Shown here piece after piece: positions 6,910 through 11,226 of a stretch of 11,226 nucleotides of DNA (positions within the stretch are counted from its first letter, which is position 1; every line of letters begins with the position of its first letter). The DNA lies in contig CAJYRH010000299.1 in the NCBI GenBank assembly GCA_913776795.1, positions 1 to 11,226 on the forward strand. Reading direction: 5' to 3'. The notes under the pieces were generated by a model, which saw nothing but the letters and a program-made list of their open reading frames with translations, had not been told where the DNA came from and did no database searches. Source of the stretch: an uncultured Pseudorhodoferax sp. GTDB taxonomy: Bacteria > Pseudomonadota > Gammaproteobacteria > Burkholderiales > Burkholderiaceae. A program made the position numbers and the translations under genes.

Positions 6910-8751
6910 TCAGGTCCGGCGTGCAGCCTTGGCGCTGCGCTGCAGGCGGCGCGGGTCGAGGGCCGCCGCCAGTCGGGCAGGCAGCGGCAGTGGCTCGCCG
7001 TGCAGGCGCGCGGCGATCAGCTCGGCCGCCAGCGGCGCCAGCGTGAGTCCACGGGCGCCGAGCGCCGTCAACGCCCACAGGCCCGGCGCCCACGGGCCGG
7101 CCAACGGGAGCCGGTCCGGCGAGACACAGCGCACGCCGGCCCATCCCGCGGGCGCCGGCTCCTGGGCCAGTGCCTGGGCCGTGGCCGGCAGCAGTGTCTG
7201 CAGCCGCTCGAGGTTGTAGGCTTGGTCGGACTCGCGCAGGTCCGTGGCGGTGTCGCCGCGTTCGAAGCTCGATCCGCTGAGCCAGATGGCGCCCTGCGCA
7301 CCGGGCACGGCCGGGATGAAGTGGCCATGGCCGTTGACCGGCATGGCCGGCACGGACAGCGTGGGCGGGCAGGGCCCCATGCTGATCTGCCCGCGCACGT
7401 TCTGCAGTCCGCCGGCCTCGAGCAGCGCGGCGCTGCCGATGCCGGCCGTCACGACCAGCAGCTCTGTGCTGTGCAACGCATGGTCGCGGCCGTCGCGCAG
7501 CGACCATCCCTGGGGCGTGGCCTGCACCCTGCTGGTGCGGCAGCCGCCCTGGAAGCGAATCGCCGGATGGTCGAGCAGGGCCGTCACCAGCCGCGCCGGA
7601 CGCACCCAGCCCGCCACGGCGTGCCATTGCGCCGGCGCATCGGTGGGCAGGCCAGCGGCCGACAGCTGCGCCGCATCGGCGGCGGCGCTGAACCCATCGC
7701 CCGGCGCGGCCGCAGGGCGCGCACCGCGCAGGCGCCTTTCCAGCACGCCGGTCAGGGCGTAACCGTCGCCGTCGCGCAGCAGCGCTTGCAGCAAGCTGGC
7801 GGTACAGCGTGCGCCCGCGCGCGACAGCTGCGTGGGCAAGGTGTCGCTGGCGGCGTCATGCGGCGAGAACAGGCCAACGGGCAGGCCCGAGGCACCGGCA
7901 GCGGGATGCGCGCCAGCGTCCAGCACCAGCACCTGCCAGCCGCGCTCGGCGAGCGCGCGCGCCGTGCAGGCACCGGCCAGGCCGGCACCGAGCACGGTGC
8001 AGTGGCCCGGCCGGGCGGGCGGGCCATCGTCCTGCCAGGGCTGCGGACGTGACCTGGGAGTCCAGGCCGGCGCGTAGGTCGCCTCCAGCCGGTCGCGCTT
8101 GGGCGGGATGCCGGGCACGCGCTCGACCGTGAAGCCGCATTGAACCAGGCCGTCCCGCACCGCACGCGCGATGCTCCAGGTGGCCAGCCGCGTCCCGCTG
8201 CGGCAGCAGCGCGCCACGGCCTTGAGTGTGTCCACGTCCCAGATCTCCGGATTGCGCGCCGGACTGAATCCGTCAAGGAACACGGCGTCGGCCTGGCATA
8301 CCAGCTCACGCAGCATGGTCCGCGCGTCGCCGATGGCCAGTGTCAGCAGCACGCGGCCCTGGTCCAGCCGCAGCCGGTGCAGGCCGGGCCGCAAGCCCCA
8401 GTAGGAGTTCGCCAGTTCGTCGGCCAGCGCCCGCAGTTCGGGAAAGGCGTCGGCGCTGCGGCGCAGGTCATCCGCCGCGACGGGATAGGCCTCGACGGAC
8501 ACGAAATGCAGCCGTTCCGGCCGGTCGGGGTCGGCGCGCCAGGCGGCCCACGCGACCAGGAAATTCAGGCCCAGGCCGAAGCCGGTTTCCAGGATGGTCC
8601 AGTGCGTCCGACCGGCCCACGCCTGCGGCAGTCCGCAGCCGTGCAGGAAGACGCCCCGGGCCTGCGCGAGTCCGGCTTCGGAGCGGTATCGGTCACCGAA
8701 GCGCGGGTTGTAAGGAGCGCCATCCGCCAGCCACGCGATGGGCTCGGCCAC
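6910..8751 (-). CDS. mnmC: Bifunctional tRNA mnm5s2U34 biosynthesis protein MnmC
   Basis: Two-domain enzyme completing 5-methylaminomethyl-2-thiouridine at the wobble position of certain tRNAs. The C-terminal FAD oxidoreductase turns the carboxymethylaminomethyl group into aminomethyl, and the N-terminal SAM-dependent methyltransferase then methylates it. In the 613 residues the methyltransferase (about 1-235) shows the SAM motif ETGFGLGLNF (55-64) and FLDGFSPARNPEIW (158-171). The FAD domain (about 250-600) begins with the dinucleotide-binding VLGAGLAGACTARAL (253-267). It is somewhat shorter than E. coli MnmC (668). The start is GTG at 8751: an in-frame TGA, the stop of yggX, lies only three codons upstream, so no earlier ordinary start is possible. 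There is no clear Shine-Dalgarno, which suggests translation coupled to yggX. Cytoplasmic. Confidence 0.93.
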   Translation of the reverse strand: MAEPIAWLADGAPYNPRFGDRYRSEAGLAQARGVFLHGCGLPQAWAGRTHWTILETGFGLGLNFLVAWAAWRADPDRPERLHFVSVEAYPVAADDLRRSADAFPELRALADELANSYWGLRPGLHRLRLDQGRVLLTLAIGDARTMLRELVCQADAVFLDGFSPARNPEIWDVDTLKAVARCCRSGTRLATWSIARAVRDGLVQCGFTVERVPGIPPKRDRLEATYAPAWTPRSRPQPWQDDGPPARPGHCTVLGAGLAGACTARALAERGWQVLVLDAGAHPAAGASGLPVGLFSPHDAASDTLPTQLSRAGARCTASLLQALLRDGDGYALTGVLERRLRGARPAAAPGDGFSAAADAAQLSAAGLPTDAPAQWHAVAGWVRPARLVTALLDHPAIRFQGGCRTSRVQATPQGWSLRDGRDHALHSTELLVVTAGIGSAALLEAGGLQNVRGQISMGPCPPTLSVPAMPVNGHGHFIPAVPGAQGAIWLSGSSFERGDTATDLRESDQAYNLERLQTLLPATAQALAQEPAPAGWAGVRCVSPDRLPLAGPWAPGLWALTALGARGLTLAPLAAELIAARLHGEPLPLPARLAAALDPRRLQRSAKAARRT

Positions 8752-8757
8752 GGCCGT

Positions 8758-9030
8758 TCAGGCGCTGGGTGGGACGTAGCCCTGGGCCATGTCGGCACCA
8801 GCGCCAAAGAAGTGGTTCTCCATCTGGCGCGCGAGGTACTGGCGTGCGCGCTGGTCGGCCATGTTGAGCTTGTTCTCGTTGATGAGCATGGTCTGCTGCT
8901 TGAGCCAGGCGGCCCAGGCCTCCTTGCTCACGTTCTGCCAGATGCGCTTGCCCAGCTCGCCCGGGTAGGGCGGCAGGTCCAGGCCTTCGGCCTCGCGGCC
9001 GAGTTTGATGCAGTTCACCATGCGTGCCAT
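8758..9030 (-). CDS. yggX: Probable Fe(2+)-trafficking protein YggX
   Basis: Small cytoplasmic protein linked to iron handling and to protection or repair of Fe-S clusters during oxidative stress. The 90-residue length and sequence match the family closely: [16 protein letters not shown] with the conserved Cys7, [10 protein letters not shown] (22-31), SKEAW and [14 protein letters not shown]. The start at 9030 has a good Shine-Dalgarno (AAGGAA, 9043-9038) seven bases upstream. In gammaproteobacteria yggX usually follows mutY; here it lies between an EVE-domain gene (64-bp gap) and mnmC (stop to start only 6 bp apart, same frame). It may be co-transcribed with both. The family call is firm; the exact biochemical role of YggX is still debated. 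Confidence 0.95.
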   Translation of the reverse strand: MARMVNCIKLGREAEGLDLPPYPGELGKRIWQNVSKEAWAAWLKQQTMLINENKLNMADQRARQYLARQMENHFFGAGADMAQGYVPPSA

Positions 9031-9037
9031 GTCGATG

Positions 9038-9043
9038 TTCCTT
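9038..9043 (-). promoter_or_regulatory. Ribosome binding site of yggX
   Basis: The minus strand reads AAGGAA seven bases before the ATG at 9030. It lies just downstream of a 6-bp hairpin (9068-9050), whose loop contains a complementary TCCT. Confidence 0.7.
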
Positions 9044-9049
9044 GGGGTG

Positions 9050-9068
9050 CGGGCCGCAGGAGGGCCCG
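9050..9068 (-). other. Small GC hairpin between the EVE gene and yggX
   Basis: CGGGCC (9050-9055) and GGCCCG (9063-9068) form a 6-bp stem around a 7-base loop. On the minus-strand transcript it lies after the EVE stop and before the yggX ribosome site. No T tract follows, so it is not a standard terminator. It could be an mRNA-processing or attenuating structure, or chance in GC-rich DNA. Confidence 0.3.
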
Positions 9069-9094
9069 TGTCTGATTGCGATTGCGGGCGCGGA

Positions 9095-9586
9095 TTATCG
9101 GCCGGCGAGCAGGCCGTCGACGATCAGCGCCCAATGCTCCGGTGCGACCGGCGTGATCGACAGCCGGCTGCCACGCTGCAGCACCACCATCCCGGACAGG
9201 CCGGGGTGCGCGCGCAGTTCGGCCAGCGGCAGCAATCGCGTCTTGCGAAGCGCCTGCACGTCGCGCAGGAGCCAGCGCGGCGCCTGCGGCCTAGCGGCGG
9301 CATCGTGGTAGGGTGAACTCGGGTCGAACTGCGTCGGATCGGCCCGCACGCCGGAGGCGATGCGTGCAATGCCCGCGATACCAGGCTGGGGGCAGCTGGA
9401 GTGGTAGAACAGCACGCCGTCGCCGACCTGCATGCCGTCGCGCATGAAGTTGCGGGCCTGGTAGTTCCGCACGCCGGTCCATGGGACGGTGCAGTGCGGG
9501 GCCGCCAGCGCGTCGTCGATGGAGCATTCGTGGGGCTCGGACTTCATGAGCCAGTGGTTTGGCGTGCCAGGGAATGCGGCGGTCAT
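9095..9586 (-). CDS. EVE domain-containing protein
   Basis: A 163-residue single-domain protein of the EVE family, a PUA/YTH-like fold thought to bind modified bases in RNA or DNA; the human relative is THYN1. Family landmarks are NHWLMKSEP near the start (10-18), [17 protein letters not shown] (34-50), [11 protein letters not shown] (55-65), GIAGIARI, and the C-terminal [13 protein letters not shown]. Bacterial full-length EVE proteins are usually about 150-160 residues, so this one is complete. The chosen start at 9586 gives 14 residues before MKSEP; the frame is open further upstream, but without similarity. It is divergent from the phytochrome gene across 134 bp, and yggX follows on the same strand. 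Cytoplasmic; the bound modification and physiological role are unknown. The family call is strong. Confidence 0.93.
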   Translation of the reverse strand: MTAAFPGTPNHWLMKSEPHECSIDDALAAPHCTVPWTGVRNYQARNFMRDGMQVGDGVLFYHSSCPQPGIAGIARIASGVRADPTQFDPSSPYHDAAARPQAPRWLLRDVQALRKTRLLPLAELRAHPGLSGMVVLQRGSRLSITPVAPEHWALIVDGLLAGR

Positions 9587-9628
9587 GGCGGCAGGTGTTG
9601 TGTGCAAGCCGCGCAAGCATGCCACAGC

Positions 9629-9665
9629 GTGCTGCGCCGTTCTCCTACAGGGACGGTCGCAGCAC
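9629..9665. repeat. Long imperfect inverted repeat in the EVE/phytochrome divergent gap
   Basis: GTGCTGCGCCGT (9629-9640) pairs with ACGG-T-CGCAGCAC (9653-9665): 12 Watson-Crick pairs with a single bulged T (9657), plus a few weak pairs toward the loop. It lies in the middle of the 9587-9720 gap. The loop side contains TCTCCTACAGGG, whose complement includes TGTAGGAG, a string also seen in dispersed palindromic (REP-type) repeats of Pseudomonas. It could be such an element, or an operator shared by the two divergent genes. The rest of the gap shows no convincing -35/-10 pair on either strand. Confidence 0.5.
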
Positions 9666-9720
9666 AATGGCACACTCCGCCCGCCGTCACCCCATCTTGC
9701 CCGTTCACGCAACCCGCTCC

Positions 9721-11226
9721 ATGCCAGCGGACGCTCTCCCTCCCGACCTCAACGCCTGCGACCAGGAGCCGATCCGCTGGCCCGGTGCCATCCAGCCCCA
9801 CGGCCGGATGCTTGTGCTGGATGCCCGGACCTTGCAACCTGTCGCAGCGAGCGATGGATGGCCGGCGGCCGAGCGCATGGCGCTGCTGGGCGCTGTCAAT
9901 CGCACCGCGCTGGCGTCGTTGCCGGCCGTCGCTGCCGGCAGTTCCCCGATCAGCCTGGGCCGACTGCAGCTTCCGGGAGGTCGCGCGCAGGAGGTCTCTG
10001 CGCACCGCACGCCGGCCCATGTCATCGTCGAATCCGAGGATGCCGGTCCCGAGGACCAGGGCGTCGCACCGATCTACGCGCTGGCACGCAACTTCCTGCC
10101 ACGGCTGCAGCAGGCGCGCGGCCTGCCGGCGCTGTGCAGGCTGGCCGCCGAGGAGATGCGCCGTCTCAGCGGGTTCGGCCGTGCGCTGGTGTACCGCTTC
10201 GACGACGACGGCCACGGAGAGGTGCTGGCCGAGACGCTGGACGACGGCTACGACAGCTACCTAGGCCACCATTTCCCGGCCGCCGACATCCCGCGCCAGG
10301 CCCGTGAGCTGTACCTGCTCAACCATTTCCGGCTGATACCCGATGCGCGCTACCTGCCAGTGCCCCTGCTGGGCCTGCACGGCAGCGCGCCGTCGCAGAT
10401 CGATCTGTCCCAGGCCTTCCTGCGCAGCGTCTCGCCCGTGCACCTGGAATACATGCGCAACATGGGCACCCTTGCGTCGATGTCGGTGTCCATCGTCGTG
10501 GAAGGCCGGCTCTGGGGGCTGGTGTCGTGCCATGACCATGCGCCGCGCACGTTGCCGCTCGCCGCGCGTGCCGCCTGCGAGCACCTGGGCCAGTTGCTGT
10601 CGCTCCAGATCGGCGCGCTGCAGGCGGCCGAGGAGGCCGCCGAGCGCCTGGAGCTGCGCCAGCTCACGCTGTCGCTGGTGGCGCAGCTGGCGGAAAGCGA
10701 CGGCACGCTGAGCCGGCTCGTGCAAAGCAACGGTCTGCTCCGGCTGGCCCGGGCCAGTGGCGCTGCGGTGGTTCTGGACGATGCCGTCTGGACCGTCGGC
10801 GAGACGCCGCCACCCGCCGATGTGGAGGCCCTGGCGCGCTGGATCGCCGCGCAGGGTGAAGATGTCTATGCGAGCGGCGCGCTCGCGCGCGACTTCGCCG
10901 GCAGCGCCGAACTGCATGGAGCGGTGGCCGGGGTGCTGGCCGTATCCATCTCGCAGGTGCACCGCCACGTGATTCTGTGGTTCCGTCCCGAGATCGTGCG
11001 CACGGTGCGCTGGGCCGGCAATCCGCGCAAGTCGGTGGACGAGCAGGGGCGCATCCATCCGCGCCGGAGCTTCGACAGCTGGGTCGAGCGGATCGGCGGA
11101 CAGTCCGAACGCTGGCGCAGCGCCGAGGTCGCCGCGGCGCGTGAGCTGCGGGACGCCTTGATCGGCATCGTGCTGCGCCGGGCCCAGGAAATGGCCGACG
11201 CCGCCACTGCGCTCGGCCGCGTCAAC
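9721..11226 (+). CDS. bphP: Bacteriophytochrome photosensory core (3' part beyond window)
   Basis: Red/far-red light receptor of the bacteriophytochrome family; 502 residues are seen without a stop. Domains: PAS-like (about 13-110) with Cys13 before EPIRWPGAIQPHG, the biliverdin-attachment cysteine (Cys24 in Deinococcus BphP); GAF (about 125-300); and PHY (about 315-495). Pocket residues by alignment to Deinococcus are Y158, F185, D189 in PAADIP, Y198, R204, R235, S238, H241, Y244 and H271. The PHY tongue carries WFRPE (420-424), WAG (431-433) and PRRSF (447-451). All are present, so a photoactive protein is expected. The start is uncertain: 9721 puts Cys at 13, while in-frame ATGs at 9667, 9619 and 9574 would lengthen it, and none has a good ribosome site. 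The output domain (histidine kinase, GGDEF/EAL or other) lies to the right. No heme oxygenase gene is visible. Confidence 0.92.
   Translation, partial: MPADALPPDLNACDQEPIRWPGAIQPHGRMLVLDARTLQPVAASDGWPAAERMALLGAVNRTALASLPAVAAGSSPISLGRLQLPGGRAQEVSAHRTPAHVIVESEDAGPEDQGVAPIYALARNFLPRLQQARGLPALCRLAAEEMRRLSGFGRALVYRFDDDGHGEVLAETLDDGYDSYLGHHFPAADIPRQARELYLLNHFRLIPDARYLPVPLLGLHGSAPSQIDLSQAFLRSVSPVHLEYMRNMGTLASMSVSIVVEGRLWGLVSCHDHAPRTLPLAARAACEHLGQLLSLQIGALQAAEEAAERLELRQLTLSLVAQLAESDGTLSRLVQSNGLLRLARASGAAVVLDDAVWTVGETPPPADVEALARWIAAQGEDVYASGALARDFAGSAELHGAVAGVLAVSISQVHRHVILWFRPEIVRTVRWAGNPRKSVDEQGRIHPRRSFDSWVERIGGQSERWRSAEVAAARELRDALIGIVLRRAQEMADAATALGRVN

Noticed and set aside
6904..8052. A 382-codon plus-strand frame opposite mnmC
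   Set aside because: Arg/Gln/Gly-rich antisense shadow of the FAD domain of MnmC, with no ribosome site or domain.
9574..9720. Longer versions of the phytochrome starting at 9574, 9619 or 9667
   Set aside because: They cross the intergenic dyad or the EVE start region, lack good ribosome sites and add residues without phytochrome similarity. 9667 is not fully excluded.
9587..9720. Possible 6S RNA (ssrS), which I recall sometimes lying near EVE-family genes in betaproteobacteria
   Set aside because: The gap is only 134 bp, shorter than 6S RNA, and the visible dyad does not give the long rod with a central bubble.
1..11226. Mobile elements, CRISPR arrays, tRNA or rRNA genes, or a defence or biosynthetic cluster
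   Set aside because: No transposase or integrase, terminal repeats, repeat-spacer pattern, or tRNA/rRNA signature was seen; the genes are housekeeping or common accessory types.

Overview
The window reads as an ordinary chromosomal stretch of a GC-rich betaproteobacterium. The proteins and the linkage lptG-lptF / pepA-holC point to Burkholderiales, most likely Comamonadaceae (Acidovorax/Variovorax/Ramlibacter-like). That placement comes from protein recognition and base composition only; there is no rRNA here to confirm it. I see no tRNA, rRNA, CRISPR array, insertion sequence, integrase or phage gene, and no gap between genes exceeds about 135 bp.

Left part (1-3196, minus strand). A compact four-gene series reads leftward: lptF, lptG, cbiX, cysB. 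lptF/lptG and lptG/cbiX overlap by ATGA. LptF and LptG are the membrane subunits of the LPS export ABC transporter. CbiX is a short sirohydrochlorin chelatase. CysB is the LysR-type regulator of sulfur assimilation and is cut by the window edge. Siroheme is the cofactor of assimilatory sulfite reductase, so the cbiX-cysB pairing makes metabolic sense. The cysB start codon sits in one arm of a bulged 13-bp inverted repeat.

Middle (3221-6861, plus strand). Only 24 bp after the lptF start, pepA (leucyl aminopeptidase) diverges, followed by holC (DNA polymerase III chi) and a 126-residue uncharacterised protein that begins 4 nt after holC. After a 105-bp gap with short ACCGGTCG repeats and an excellent Shine-Dalgarno site comes a lipoprotein-type, branched-chain-amino-acid-family substrate-binding protein without its permease or ATPase genes nearby. 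A strong hairpin with a UUCG tetraloop lies between this gene and the convergent mnmC.

Right part (6910-11226). On the minus strand are, in order of transcription, an EVE-domain protein, yggX (Fe(II)-trafficking / Fe-S protection) and mnmC (bifunctional tRNA wobble-uridine modification). yggX and mnmC are separated by one in-frame TGA and six nucleotides. Diverging from the EVE gene across a 134-bp gap that holds a long imperfect dyad is a bacteriophytochrome photosensory core (PAS-GAF-PHY, biliverdin cysteine present). It is open to the right edge, so its output domain is outside the window.

I find no convincing undescribed multi-gene system. The points most worth a second look are non-coding: the cysB start-codon hairpin, the dyad between the EVE and phytochrome genes, the shared lptF/pepA inverted repeat and the in-frame yggX/mnmC junction. 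The phytochrome itself is the most distinctive gene.
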